64,000 nt of DNA from Epiperipatus broadwayi (Eukaryota > Onychophora > Udeonychophora > Euonychophora > Peripatidae): contig JAQFVV010000181.1 of the NCBI GenBank assembly GCA_028023455.1, positions 1,556,001 to 1,620,000 of the forward strand, read 5' to 3'. The notes beneath the pieces were generated by a model. The model had not been told where the DNA came from, did not search any database, and was given only the letters and a program-made list of their open reading frames with translations. Position numbers and translations under genes: made by a program. Positions 47,230 through 60,784 of this stretch are shown here, piece after piece (within the stretch, counting starts at the first letter, position 1; every line of letters starts with the position of its first letter).

Positions 47230-50200
47230 AATATTCGTGTCTGTTTGTTGAATATATTCCTATAATTTAATCATTTACTTTAGAAAATTATTTAATAACA
47301 ATTTCATAATCAGAATCAATTCTAATTATTAAATATGAAATATTTGATTATTCACGTTGAATAGATCTGAATAGCAGCAAAAGTTCAGCATATAAAATGC
47401 AAAAGCGGTTCAACTGGATTGGCATCATCTTTATTTCATATACAATTAGGAAAACAAAAATTCAAATACAAATTAATCAATCAGTAAATATTAACAAAAT
47501 AACACCTAAAAATGCCTCAAAATTTTCACACTTGAGTTATTCCATAAAACTTTATAAAATAATTCATAAACTTTAAAGAAATAATGATTGTATAAAACAA
47601 TACTTTTTAAAAAAAAACAATATACCTTAGCTGCTTTTTCAAGGCTTAACTAATTAGTGATGTTTTCCCATAAATACTGCGTGCGCATCTTCATTTTATA
47701 TAATTTTTTATTAAAATATAAAATTTAGTGATGTTATATAAAATTTCCAAACATGGAATGAATTTTTGAATTTTATCAGAATTGTGATGCAATTAATTGT
47801 GGACTAGAAAAAAGGAGCCATATGATAGATTTATCTTAAATACACAATAATATCAGTAAACAGTCAATCCTCTTAATTAGTGAAAAGAATAATTTACATG
47901 TCATTTGGATTTAAACTACTTCAACTGAAAAGATTATTTATGCAGTCCTGAAACTACTTCAATTAAGGAATTTAATTATTCTAGTTTCTTGATTAATATC
48001 CAACAATCTCATGGATATGAAAAATTAAAACAAACTTATGGTATGCTTCCTGACCATATGCATCTCTAATTATTCAAAATTTTGATATGTATGTCACGTA
48101 AAAATTTTGCTCTGACTTTCACCTCTCATTGCATCTAATAAACAAATGAGATTAAACTTTCTGAATTTAGTGTGACTGTATCTAATAATTCATTAACAAC
48201 TAACAAGAACGATCAACAAAAATAATTTTAAATATCTAATTTTCTTTTTCCATCACTGATCAAAATATTTCATCAGATCAACTCTTTCATAAATCATTAA
48301 TAAAGCTTTTTACACATGAATAGTATAATTAGAAAACTGCATAATATTAAAAAAAAAAAACTATTATAAATAGTACTTTGATTCATTAATATAAACATTA
48401 CAAATTTAAATGAACCTTTAAAAAATTTTCAATTGCATAAATCTAGCATATCTAATACCACAAATCCTATATAAATTGCTTCATATATTTTTCCACAATC
48501 TTAACTTCATGTACCACATATACTTCATAAATTTCTTCAATTTTATGTCTATAATTTTACCACCATATCTAAAAAAAAGTTAAATATGTCTCTTAATAAG
48601 TCTGTATAAACCTTCATCTTCACTCTGGACACTTTACTATTGTAGATTTTAGTCTGCTAATATTTTTAAATATACATGATTGTGAAGATTCATTATATAA
48701 GAATATCTCTTGTAACACTGAATTTATTATAATAAAATACAGCTATTTTCTCTTTTGCAATATTTGTCAAAACTACAGCATTTCTTCACAGATATGACTT
48801 TTATTCCCATTCAGATGATATCTAATTTCTTCATAAATAAAACATTATCTCAAATAAAAGATCACTTTCTTAAGCCCACATTCAACATCCGTATTGATTC
48901 CTGTAATCTACTCTACATTTTCCTATTTTTAAGTGATCTAATTAGTATAAATAATCAATTAGTATAGTATAATGCACAATAGCCAATACTAGAAAAACAG
49001 AAGCCTAATTGGATCTATTACCTGATTACCGTGTTAATAATTTATCATCCAATTATTATTAAAATTTTGTCATCAACATTTAGATTCTTTAAAAGTCAAA
49101 ATATTTTGTATACAAATAGCACAACTTTAAATCCTTATTAAATAACTTTATGAATGTTAATGATTGCTTCTAGAAAAAAATTTAAGAGAATCAATATAAA
49201 ATTAAGTTATTTTATTATTTGATCACTAATACTGACACGTTAAAATTTTGTCTTTCAGTCTTTAGATTTTATAGTTTTATTGACTTGAAGTAACAGCCAA
49301 ATTCAAGAACTAAATAACTTTTTTCTCATGTCTACACAAACTAATATTTATTGAAATAGTTTCATAAGCAATATGTTGAAATTATGTTGCTGCATTGTGA
49401 TAACAGCGACGTCATTATCAATCATTTAATATTCTAGCATTGTAATACCAGTCATTACCAGAAATTTAAGAATAAAATTCCTCAATTATTTCACATTTAG
49501 TATCACTAGGAAATGATAAAATTAATTCATTACATTCATTAGTTTTCATCATTGATTAATCCCTTATTGCAATCACAAAACATATTTTAATATCAAATCT
49601 ATTTTTCCATCACTCAATGGGTCAATAATAATTTATACTTTATTTCTCTTGAAGATTTAAAATTCCAAAACACAAGAGTTTTATGAAAAATAATTTTACT
49701 AATAAAAAAATATATTTCTTTTATCCTTCATTTAATGGCTGAAAGAAATATTTGATTAATGATATACTTTTTTCATCAAATTTTATTTTTACGGAATGCA
49801 ATAAAAAAACAGCTATTATACGATTGACATTTAGTCCAATGCTCGCATATTTGTCTTGCAAACATGACATGATTATATCACTCCTGCATTGTGTAGTTTA
49901 GTGCAGTAATAGAATTGTAAGTTCAAAAAGTTGCATAAAGATTCCTGAATGATTTTCACTCAAAAAAATAAAAATAAGCAGTGTAATTCTCATTCTCAGC
50001 CCGACATTTTGAATATTGGAAAATTTGGCCATAAAATTGAATGAACAAGTTTCACCATTCATCAACATTTATATGATCTTTCCTAAGGCTTCATGATCAA
50101 CTCTTGCTTCCACTATATTTGAAGTTTAAAAAGTGAAACACCTAATCTAATGATTGTGATTCTCTATAATCTACGTATTAAATGCATAGCATAGAATAGC

Positions 50201-52110
50201 ATTATATTTATACCTTACTCATGTATTGTCCTTCAAATATCATCAGCAATTGAATGTTTAAATTGTATTGCTAAATCACTTATCAGTGCACATAAAACAG
50301 CTGTTTGCTAGTTGATGAACATATGCTATCTCAGTCTCTTATCATGCCAAAATTTTTCATATTTCTTTTTCACGAAATTATTAAGAACTTAACATTAAAT
50401 TCAAATGTAATTATGTCTCAGAGCAAGAAACCTATCTTATTTTCAAAATAAATTACCATGCTATTGTAGAGGAAATTTATGTCTCGATAACTAATCTGGT
50501 TCAAATTTCAATCAGTCCGAATTAATTCTATCATTATAATACTTGCTAAATATGTTCAGTTATATTTACTTCATCAATCAGAAATTATTAATACTCTAAT
50601 ATAAAACAATTTCTATGCTAGTTCCATAACTTTTCCCTATTACCCCTGATCTTTTAATATAGCACGTAATTTTTTTACAAGGCTCTTCCAACTCAATATT
50701 TCTTTGATAAAAAAAAATTTCTATAGAGACTATTTGTTAAATTAGGATTTATCATGCTTATTCAAACTTGGACATTTTTTTAAATATCCTAAAGTTTTCT
50801 CTTCAAAATATATAACATACTCTACTCAATTCACGAACTCAAGCTACAAATCATTTTTTTTTTTTTTTCTAATAATCATTTGACACAGTAAATGCACGGC
50901 CGTTTTCATCATGCCAGTTTTACATATAAAAACTTCGAATACCTGTGCTCTTCAATATCAAAAAAAAAAAGGTATATCTAAACTTCATATATCTAAAATT
51001 AATTAAGATAAAATTTCATGCTTATAATATATAGAGTAAGTTGAATCTGATTGGAAACTCCATGTAGACGATTATCCAATAAGATTTTTTTTTTACCTCA
51101 AGAACTACCTAGTTCCTCTAATATTCCTCTGTTTTTGAATATTTATTTATATTTAGCTTTTTATTAAAAAAGATAATTATTAAATAGATACAGAATTATA
51201 ATATCGAATAATAATAATACATAAATATAAAGCAAAAAAAAAAATATGTTGCTATATATAGATATGCATGCACATACATAATATATTTATATAACATTAT
51301 GAGAGAAACTGATATTTTAAGCTTTAATAACATCAATATTTCTAGATGTGATAAACTAAATCTGAATTTTGTACTAAAAAAAATTAATTGGTTTGATTTT
51401 GAAAACTTAATTTAATTGAAGGTCACAGTGCAAATTAAGCAAATAATTAAAACTTTCTAAATTTAATTAAAATAAAATAGGATCAAATGGCATCAGCAAG
51501 ACGATAATCTTAAAAAGAAAAATACTGTGAGTGGATTTAGAATAATTTGTTGGTGATAAAAATATTGTTTCTAGTAAGTGAAGTTTAAAAAAATTAAATT
51601 GCAAATATAAAATATTCTTAGGCTGCAAAAAAAAAAAAATCTTAATCACCATGCAATATAATTAATATCAAAGCATATACTATGTATAGCAAAGATAATT
51701 TATTCTTATTATCAAAATCGATTTACCTTATTCATATTTAGCAAGTAAATATATAATGCCAATAGAAAGTAATATTTATAATATTTACAAATAAAAAGTT
51801 TTGTGATTTGTTAGTTAGGGCATTGCATCCTAAGTTTATAATGGAGAGATCAAACTGAACCACATACAGAGTGTATTTTTTCAGATTCCAACAAACTTAG
51901 GACATTTGTTTAAAGTAAGTGATCCATTGGTAACTCAGCTTTTCATCTATGAGTTTGTTAATAGTTACCTAGTTATTCCTAATTAAAGAGTAAAACAAAA
52001 ATAAGAAATGCTAAAATACAATACTTGATAGTTTTCTCTTTAACTATGTAAAGGTTCTTCAGTCCTTATTTGGTTACTATTAAGCAACAGTCTAACATGT
52101 TAATCATATA
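47230..52110. other. A+T-rich intronic stretch, one weak coding-like relic
   Basis: I see no gene here. On the minus strand between about 50150 and 49250 broken frames give peptide-like text, for example EARVDHEALGKII followed by MLMNGETCSFNFMAKFSNIQ (50120-50010) and KFDEKSISLIKYFFQPLNEG (49790-49730). This may be a worn retroelement. It was not assigned to a family. Poly-A/T runs and short tandem words make up the rest. Confidence 0.3.
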
Positions 52111-52121
52111 CAAATCTATGG

Positions 52122-52630
52122 ATAGTCAAAATAAGAGTCATAGATCACATGACCCTATCTCTTAAGCTAGTAAGTTATAAACAATGAGGATTGCCAATTC
52201 CTCTACAAGCTTTGTGATAAATGCTTAGCCAGAGCCAGCACTTAAAATATCTCTGTCAGGAACCCCTCCCCAAACCCCTGACCATGGTTTCGTGCTTTGG
52301 CACTCCTCAGAAAGGTGTCAGGGTAGGTTCAGACACTAGATCTAAAATTACCAACCCAAAGCCAAGCACTTATCTAAAAGTTATCTATTAAGAGAAAAAT
52401 CTGAAATTTTCAGATATCTACATGTCTTCAAACCCAGCTATCCAACTCATGTAGCTATATGGGGCTGATAGATCTTCAGCCATACCATATATTAGTAGTC
52501 TTAGCAATATAAAATTGCATAAGACTTATGGCAGAGACTATCAATAGTCAAAATAAGAGTCATAGATCACACGACCCTATCTCTTAAGCTTGTAAATTAT
52601 AAACAATGAGGATTGCCAATTCCTCTACAA
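52122..52630. repeat. 87-bp direct repeats 422 bp apart
   Basis: 52122-52208 (from ATAGTCAAAATAAGAGTCAT to CCTCTACAA) is repeated at 52544-52630 with only a few differences (for example CACATGACC against CACACGACC). Between them is a more C+G-rich segment (52215-52330) with CCCCTCCCCAAACCCC and AGGTGTCAGGG. It may be terminal direct repeats of a short non-autonomous element, or a segmental duplication. Confidence 0.85.
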
Positions 52631-54019
52631 TGTTTACTTTAATACTTACATTTCACTATTATACACTTTATTCAATAAGAGTAATTGCATAATCATACAA
52701 TTATAAAATAAACTATAAAAAAATAATTCTACAAGAACATTATGTGATAAAATTTTTAATAATTAGACTCAATATTTGAAAATTTTTATATCGATATTAA
52801 ATTTATATTTTTTTGTTTTAACAACAGCTTTTAAACAAAATTTATATAAGAGCTATAGAATGTCCATTATTTAAAAGACTAAGATAATCCAAAATAACAA
52901 TCATAATAATAAAACATGAGTTTCAACTAGAGAATTGAAAATTTGCATAATTAAGCATAGAGAAATTTAGCAAAGCCTCAGATAGACAAAGTAAGAAAAT
53001 TACTGCAAAATTATCTATTAACAATGTCCTCAACAAATCATAGAACCAGACAATTATATTCACCCATTTTTCCAGATCTAGAATATGCTTATAAAGAACA
53101 AATCTAAAAATTTATTGTTTTTTTAGAATTATGTTCACTCATATCAAATTCCAAACACACTATTAGTAATTCACTATATTTAAGTGATATGATCTTTATA
53201 AAGTCTAAACATTTTTGAAAAGTACTTAACATGTTTTTCACTAATACGTTTTAAATTGGCTTCAAAAATATGCAAATAATGTTTGAACTAAGTTTTCAAA
53301 ATTTCATTTTTTTACAATTTCTTACACAATTTTAATTTATAACATACGACAGACATTTCTTCAACAATTTTAAAATAAAAATTTAAATTTTCTACTACTC
53401 AAATGTTTGGTATGAAAATCACTTTTAATCTGTGTAGAATTCGTAAATTATATCAATTAATTATAATTATAACAACTCTCCTCTTCTCTAAAAAAATTCG
53501 ATATCTTGAAGAAAAGGAAATTAAGAAATGTAGATTTTTTATAAGAAATATTCATAATTTATTTTTAAGTTCTATTTCTATCCATAAATTTAAAAAAAAA
53601 TGCATTCATAGTTTCCTATTAAAATAATTTCTTTGTTCATGCAAATTTTTCTCTTGAATAATTACATATTGAGTAAAAGTATCTTTATTTAGAAATCATC
53701 TTTGTTACAAAAGTGGTTTTCTTTGTTACACAATTGAATCAATCACTTGTTTTTTTTTAATTTACAAAAATGGTCGATTTTATTAACAGTGATTTTACTA
53801 TCACATTTTTTTATAAAAAAGTATTTTTAATTATTTATAATTTATTTTATATTCACATTCACTTAATATAAATTTACAATAAAAATTGCCGTAACAAAAT
53901 CATATTTCATTGATACACGACCAGAAAAACAAATGATTGAAATTCTATCTCCAATTTAGGAGAATAGATGAAAAATCTATTTCACATTTAGACTGGAAGA
54001 CACATATCCTGCACTTACG

Positions 54020-57000
54020 CAAGAAAGACATTCTTTTAGTGTGTGAAGATTGTTTTATAGAGTAAATTAAAATAAAGATAATTGATTTAGGAACAATCTT
54101 TAGGCACTTATATAATTATGAATCCATTTTATTTACAATCTGTATGTAATATATGCAAAGACATTCCAATCTTTCCCCCACTCTAGAAATAATACTTTCA
54201 ATATCGTTTATTAATCTAGCAGGTTTCCTATGTAAGCGTGCCTTTCTAGGAGAAAGTTTCTACCTCCTCTTGTAAAGTAGTGATAGTTTGTTACTCTTGT
54301 TGTAGCGGTCTAGTAATAACATGATCTTCCTCAGATTCAATTATTTGATCAATACCATAATCATTTACTTCTACTTGGTCTCTGTCAATTCTTTGTTCAG
54401 CTAATAAAATATCTTTTTGCTCCACTTCTTTATATCAGTTTCCTTCAGCCTTTGCTAATTTGCTTTCAAACATCAGATAATTCATTTTGACAAGAACATA
54501 AATGATTTACATAACTTCTTGTTTCATTTCCATTTTCTAGTTTTATTGGCCATAGTTGCCTTGACAAAATTCACAATATCCCTCCTGGCATCCATTTCTT
54601 TTTTAAAATGTCAGATTACCTCATACTCTATCCAATATTTAATTTTCACAATCAAAATTATCCCTAAATTTTTCAGCTGCAGATGGCCATGTATTAATAA
54701 TTCAGATGGTGACTTATAGCACTGTACACAGATTAAAGTATGGATAGAACATATCACCTAATACTTTCGATACATTCTTATAAAAAGTTTTGTTCAATAT
54801 AAAATATTAAATGAATTTCTCAGATATACCATTACTCTCAAGATGATATGGTGGAGTAAGAATGTGTTATATTTCTTTAACATCTAAATACATAAATTTC
54901 TAAGAAGCAAAAATGATCCCATAATTAGTTATAATAATCTCCAGATAATCATGCATAGCAAAAATTTCTCAAAGTTCTTTAATTGTACATTCTGCATTCA
55001 TATTAAATATTATCTTATATTCAATCCCATGAAAAAAAACCTATCAACAATTATCAACATTATATATCCATTCACTGTCCTATGTGATATAAATGTAAAC
55101 ATTTTCAAAGCTGCTTAGATTTAGGCAATGCTTCAAGTTTTTTAGATGGCAATTTGGCAATTGAGTGACAACTTGTGCATTTCTTTACCTTCTATTTCAC
55201 CACTCAGACACCATGATAACCTCGATGAAGTAAATGATTATTCTGTAGCATTGATGGGAAATTCCAGTTCCAACACTATATTCCAAAGCATCCATAGTAG
55301 TAATAATATCCAGATCACTATGGTAGTGTATCAGGAGTTGATTTCAAGTTAAGAGATCATTAGCTTTTTGGAAAGCTAAATCTTGTTCATTAAACCATTT
55401 CCAATGTTATTTCTTTTTTTACAGTTGATATAACAATGATAGCAAATGAGTTTTTTCTTTGAGGAAGCTCTTGTAAAAGTTTAACAGTCCTAAAAGTGCC
55501 TGTACCTTCTTAATATTTCTTCATCTGATTGTTTTTTATGGCCTTCACCTTATCTGGATTTGGATACTTTCCTTTTTTTATTTGTAATGTGTCCAAGAAA
55601 CTTTATTAAATTTGTAGACAAGATACTCTATGATTTATTTATCTTGGAACATACTTTATCTGATTTTGTACAAAATGTATTTACTCACCTTTCTAATTCC
55701 AGCTCCAATTCTGCGATGACCAAAATATCATTTAAGTATAGAATGATGCAATTCATGCCATGAAAAAGAGTATCCATTTCTACCTGGAAAATACCGATGC
55801 TACCATAATTCCATATGGATATTTAATAAACTTATAAAATCCCATATGTGGATTCAATGATAATAATTCCGCTGTTCTACTGTAATTCCATTTGGTAATT
55901 TATTACACTTATAAAGTCTCATATATGTGGTCAATGATAATAATTCTATTAATCTTTCTATAATGGGAAATTAGTGAGATCTATCTTTGAGGTCTATTTT
56001 TGTAAAGTGCAAAGCTTTTTGCAATGTAATATTTCACTTATGCCCTTTATTAATAAATTTATTCAACATAACATGATAGTTTCCACACAGTCTAAAATTT
56101 CCATCTGGTTTCATAATAATAACTACAAGTGTAGTTCATGAAGAATCTTCTACTGGTGTTTATATTCCCTTTACTATCAGCTAAGTGATAGTATTTTCTA
56201 TATACTTTTAGGACAAATTGAATTTCATGTGGTTTACAGGTAGTAGATTGCATTTTATCAATTCAGTCTTGACCTGTCATGTTTTTAATTGTGATGTTCC
56301 ACTTTTAAATAATCCAAAGTATATAGTTTCCAATTGAACTCTCTTTACAATGTTTATATGAATTTCTAAAGGTCAATTCAGGTACTGTCACTCTTTTATG
56401 TATAACATTTTATTGTCGTTAACATTGGTTCCGATAATTTTCACTTTTGCGAGTATTTTCTTATAAAAGCCTCTGCTGATTTTCAGCCAATCTTTCTATG
56501 ATATCAATGATAAGACTGCATCATTAACCACTTCCATTGTTAATTTTTGATCATAGATGTCCAAATCAAGCAATATGTGATCATTGTTTGTGTTGTTAAA
56601 TTTCACATTATAACTACTAGTCACTCTCTCTCATCCAGATTTGTAGTTCAGCATTTGCTTAATTTTGTCACTGCATTTATTATTGTGGCAGATGCACATT
56701 CCTTTTCTTGCAAATAATGCATATTGAATGGCTAGTTTTACCACAACAGTAGCACCTTGCAATGTATTTTATTCTACTTGGGACCGACATATATCTTTTC
56801 TGTATGGAGAGATTTTATTCATTTATTATTATAATGAAAATTCTGAAGCTTTATCAATCATGGTTTCTTGCATGATACATTTGTCCATAGCATGTTTATA
56901 TTTGAAGTTGAGTTCAATCAACATTTTCCTGAAATTTGAATCCATATATCATACAAAAGTTGATTTAACAGCATACTAATCCTTTGCCAAATTTTTCAAT

Positions 57001-58065
57001 GCTGTCATATTCTACAAATTTTGGAGGAGGTAATTGTTTTCTGTTCCATAGCCTCAATCATGCTGTCTATTTTGTTACCTTCAGAGTGAAATATTCGCTT
57101 AATTTTTCAGTCAAGTCATGGCATGAAAATATCTCAGGTATTTTAAGATCACACAATTTATTTACTAATTGTACAACAGCCTGTCCTGCAAACTATAAAA
57201 GTGTAGATACTTTCAATCATTCTCATCTATTTTTTTATGAACATGTAGGATTCCACATATTCTACGTAATTTTTCCATGAAGTGGCTGGCATTCTTCATG
57301 TCAAATAACCCTATTACATAATAATGCCATTATTCTTGTTTTGGAAGTAATGGTATTATACTCAATCACTAATATTCTCACAAAAGATTTCTATTGTTTG
57401 CATAGATTCTTATTGAAGAGTTGACTATATCCATTCTGCTATGTACCTAGGAAATTAATTAAATACCAATCAGGAGAGCATAAATAACTTAAATTAACAC
57501 AAGTTTAGTAACAAAACAATTTATTTAACATTAATAAATAGGAATAAATAAATTATTTGGAATTCCATAAGAAAAAAAAAGTCAATTATTAATCATCTAG
57601 TAGCTTCTAACATACATAGGATATTATAAGCAACATTATGTGTTATTAATTATAAAGACTTTTACACACATGTATTTGTTACTGGCTTATAAGGGTATAT
57701 GCTTTTCAGAACAATTACCATTTAGGCAAATCAGTATTTTGACTTTAGTTGACAATCTGTTTATTAAAAGTAAATGGATCAATACTTTCTCTAGGTTTTC
57801 TTTATGCTTATTTTGCACACATCTTTTTCATGCATTAACTAGCCATGTTTCTGACAATACTAGTTTAAGACCGGCATTTTTTTATATATGTCCAAGCTTT
57901 TGCATAAAATGATCAATTTACATAATAATCTATTTATTATGCAAATCATTCTATTAGCATGTGTAGATTTTTTTGAGAGTATATTAAAATTAAAATAATC
58001 AATTCAGGAACAATCTCTAAGTATTTACATAATTTACATTCTAGTCACAGACATTCCAAGAGTTC
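54020..58065 (-). mobile_element. Ty3/Gypsy LTR retrotransposon, minus strand, decayed but complete in order
   Basis: Read on the minus strand. Gag lies at about 57200-56880 (LVNKLCDLKIPEIFSC and following). The zinc knuckle at about 56755 has RCYCCGKTSHSI. The retropepsin region near 56540 reads MEVVNDAVLSLIS, where DTGA is expected. RT follows: VIMKPDGNFRLCGNYHVMLN at 56115, KIDLKD near 56000, and MDTLFHGMNCIILYLNDILV at 55780-55720, in which YLND replaces YLDD. FLGHIT and YPNPDKVKAI (55600-55540) lead to the connection. Integrase-like text near 54870 (LLHHIILRVMVYL, close to PYHP-SNG-) and RPLQQE at 54310 end pol. Direct repeats 54020-54175 and 57940-58065 (both with ACATTCCAA) look like LTR remnants. 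It inserted just downstream of the kinesin exon. Confidence 0.82.
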
Positions 58066-58126
58066 ATAAAAACATTATTATTTAGTAATATTTTTTATAT
58101 TATTTTTATTATTTTTTAATTCTTGC

Positions 58127-58255
58127 CTTAATATGAAGAGGATCTATCTTGAGATTTTTCAGAAAGCTTGGTTGAAGTTTTTTACTTTCTTCCAATTCAT
58201 TTTTCAATTCTTCATTTTCTTGTTCTATCTTTATAAGCTGTTTTTCAAGATCACA
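58127..58255 (-). CDS. KIFC3: KIFC3-like kinesin, 5' coiled-coil exon with GC donor
   Basis: 43 codons, phase 0. The acceptor ATTTTAG ends at 58256; the best donor is AAG|GCAAGA at 58127/58126, a GC-AG intron start with otherwise perfect consensus. The peptide begins CDLEKQLIKIEQENEELKNE, then LEESKKLQPSFLKNLKI. The first 27 residues are a strong coiled coil; a Pro then breaks it. No GT donor fits before the in-frame stop at about 58107, so either the GC donor is used or this is not an exon of the gene. Same strand, phase and composition as the exons at 30 kb support membership. Upstream exons and the start codon are outside the window or unseen. Confidence 0.72.
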
Positions 58256-58560
58256 CTAAAATATAAAATTACATATTATAAGAAATACAATTAAAAATTA
58301 AGAAATTTTAAATTTGTTTTATTTAAAATCAACATTAAATATACATGCCTCAATAAAATTAAATATAAAAAGCAATGAGAATACCAAATATTTATCATGA
58401 TTTACTAAATATAAGATACTAGAATAAATTTTGTAAAAAAAAAAAAGTGGCATTTTATGATTATCAGCTGACAATTTTATACAGATAACAAAATATCATA
58501 GAATAGTCCTTCCAATAAAGTAATTTAATAAAACATATAATGATCTACATTTCAAGCATT

Positions 58561-58648
58561 GGGACCTAGTGGTTAGCATAGCTGCCGTCCAAGCAGCTGG
58601 CCCGGGTTTCGCTTCCCGGTCAACGCTTTCATATATTAAAAAAAAAAT
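58561..58648 (+). mobile_element. tRNA-derived SINE, second family
   Basis: TAGTGGTTAGCATAG (from 58567) is a good A box. GGGTTTCGCTTCCCGG (58604-58619) is a B box with one extra or changed base. GGTCAACGCTTTCATAT and poly-A follow. The body differs from the SINE at 46510 (A-to-B spacing about 38 bp, as in class I tRNAs), but the plan is the same. Confidence 0.78.
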
Positions 58649-58659
58649 TTTTTATACTT

Positions 58660-60780
58660 TTTTTTTTTTTTTTTTGGCATGCTTAATAGCATCAACTCTT
58701 TTGATAATGTTTTTAAGAACTAACATTCATATGTTTATTCAATCCATTCAGTTTATTTGTTCAGAAATAATTATCCAATGGAATTTGTACTGTTTTTTTT
58801 TTTGTTAATGTCATACTTCTCAAACTTTCTAAAGCCATGCCTCCTTTGACTTATAAAAATATCCAAGAACTTCTCTTGATATTAAAATCTTTATAATAAT
58901 GCACTTTAATATATTAATAGTCTAATTATTAATAAATAGGATATTTTATTCTTAAAAAACATTAATGTGAGATATATGTTTGGCATCATTTTTAAAGTTC
59001 AATAATATTTCTTTTTCAATATTTCATTAAGATTTTTAATGATTCCTGATAATGAAAATTCAATTTCACAAAGACAAAAATTTGAAAATGCTATTAATAT
59101 TCAAAAACCTATACTTTGCATATTTAAGTTTTTAACATCCTAATCATAAAAAGAACATGTAAGTTTTGCTTTCGGTAAAGTATCACATAGAAGATCAATA
59201 AATTATTCTTAGAAAGTACACAAATTTGAGGAAGAATTAATATCCATATATAATTTTCAAAATATTTCTATAAAATATTTCTTAAAATAAGCATAAGTTG
59301 TGGGCTTAATTCTAAAATGAATTTCATTTTATAGTAAATATTTATATGATAGTAGAAAAATAATCATTTTTATCCTAAATTTAATTTTTAAATCCAAATT
59401 CCTAATTTCTTTTAAGTTAAAACTTTCTCAAACAGTTGTAAAATGTTAATGCCTTTTCCATGAAAGAGAAATTAAGTGAAGTTATAAAAAAAATATTGCT
59501 TAGATAAGCTAACTTATAAACAAAATCACTGTTTGCAGATTCTGAAGATAGGAATGAAGTATAATTCTTACATAATATCTGTCTGAATATAAGACACAGC
59601 AGAAAGATTAGAAAAATTTGTAAAAGTGTACTGAAGAAATATATTCAGTCCCAATTCAATATTTTTAAAACAGTAAGAAGTCTTCAACAGCATAAAAGTG
59701 TTTTTAAATATTTTCCTATTTTGATTGTAATTTGTAGAATTTCATTAGTGCTCAAACACGAGATAAAATGTTTCACCTGAATAAACACAAATGTCTTTTA
59801 ATGTAGTGTGTCTATATTAGATGCTTTTTAAGTAAAAGTACTTCCATTCTACTTTAATGATAGAACATAAAATAACTATTTATAAAAGAACAAATATATT
59901 TGGTCAAAATTGTATTTTCAGCCATGAAACTATCTTTGAATTCAAACAAATGTTTTGAACAACATAGAAAATAGTCTACCAGCTACTTTATCCAATTTAA
60001 CAAATTAATTGTTCATTTATATCTTCAAAAATAACTCGTATTTAGCAATTTCATGGTGTTACTCATAACAATATCACAACAAGTTGTTTAATTTCAGATT
60101 ATATCATTATAAAACCATACTGATTGCTGTTGATAAAATAACTTATTTTGTAATCACATCAGGTTTTGGGAAATGGGGGGGGGGTGATTTTTCTACTGTA
60201 AATGCAACCTTGCATAATGTTAGAATTTTTTGAAAACACAAAATTTCGTAAAAAATATACTTCTTGTGTGCATACATTCCTTCAAATTATGGTTAAAACT
60301 ATTCTAGAGCTGGTTTGTCAACATTTTAAAGCAGACAACAAATTAAGGATATGCTTTAAAATTCACTATTCAACACTTGCAATTAAATATCGCATTGTAT
60401 TTAATATATTTCTTGATTTTCTTAATGCAAATTATGCTTTTATTCACATGTAGAAGTTCTTCTGCTATGGACAATTGTAAAAAAAAGAATACAAAATAGT
60501 GATTTGAAAAAATGTTATAATTTGTTATTTTTAATAGTTAGTTTTATCAACATGTGAGTAATTTACCACATATAAAATATTAAAATTTGTACAAAATTAA
60601 AAGTACATATATCTTGAATTTATTATATTTTTATAATTGATCATGACATAAGAATTTTTTTTAATGTGAATTAAAAGCATGAAATTAATTCATAAAGATA
60701 AATAACTAGAATTATCTAAAATATGGTGTGATATATTTAAATTTCAGTTTAAATGTTATACAAGCTTTAATTAAAAAAAA
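58660..60780. other. A+T-rich stretch, no gene seen
   Basis: Upstream flank or first intron of the kinesin. It includes poly-T runs and an unusual G run at about 60175-60184. No exon, RNA gene or recognisable repeat was found. Confidence 0.5.
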
Positions 60781-60784
60781 AATT

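Larger units (their letters stand above)
30907..58126 (-). other. KIFC3-like intron, about 27.2 kb
   Basis: This is the interval between the exons at 58127-58255 and 30703-30906, provided no intervening exon was missed. The acceptor is AG; the best donor is AAG|GCAAGA, a GC-type site. The interval holds the elements annotated separately. I see nothing definable at 30910-31960, 32210-33040, 36500-37390, 39110-39770, 44890-46500, 47230-52110 and 52640-54010. Microsatellites include (TA)n at 31639-31652 and a GATGAC-rich run at 32505-32530. Confidence 0.6.

Noticed and set aside
56728-57280. Plus-strand open stretches of 83 and 98 codons
   Set aside because: They are antisense to the Gypsy gag region, which reads coherently on the minus strand.
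60175-60184. Run of about ten G residues as a G-quadruplex
   Set aside because: A single uninterrupted run without neighbouring G runs does not make an intramolecular quadruplex; likely slippage.
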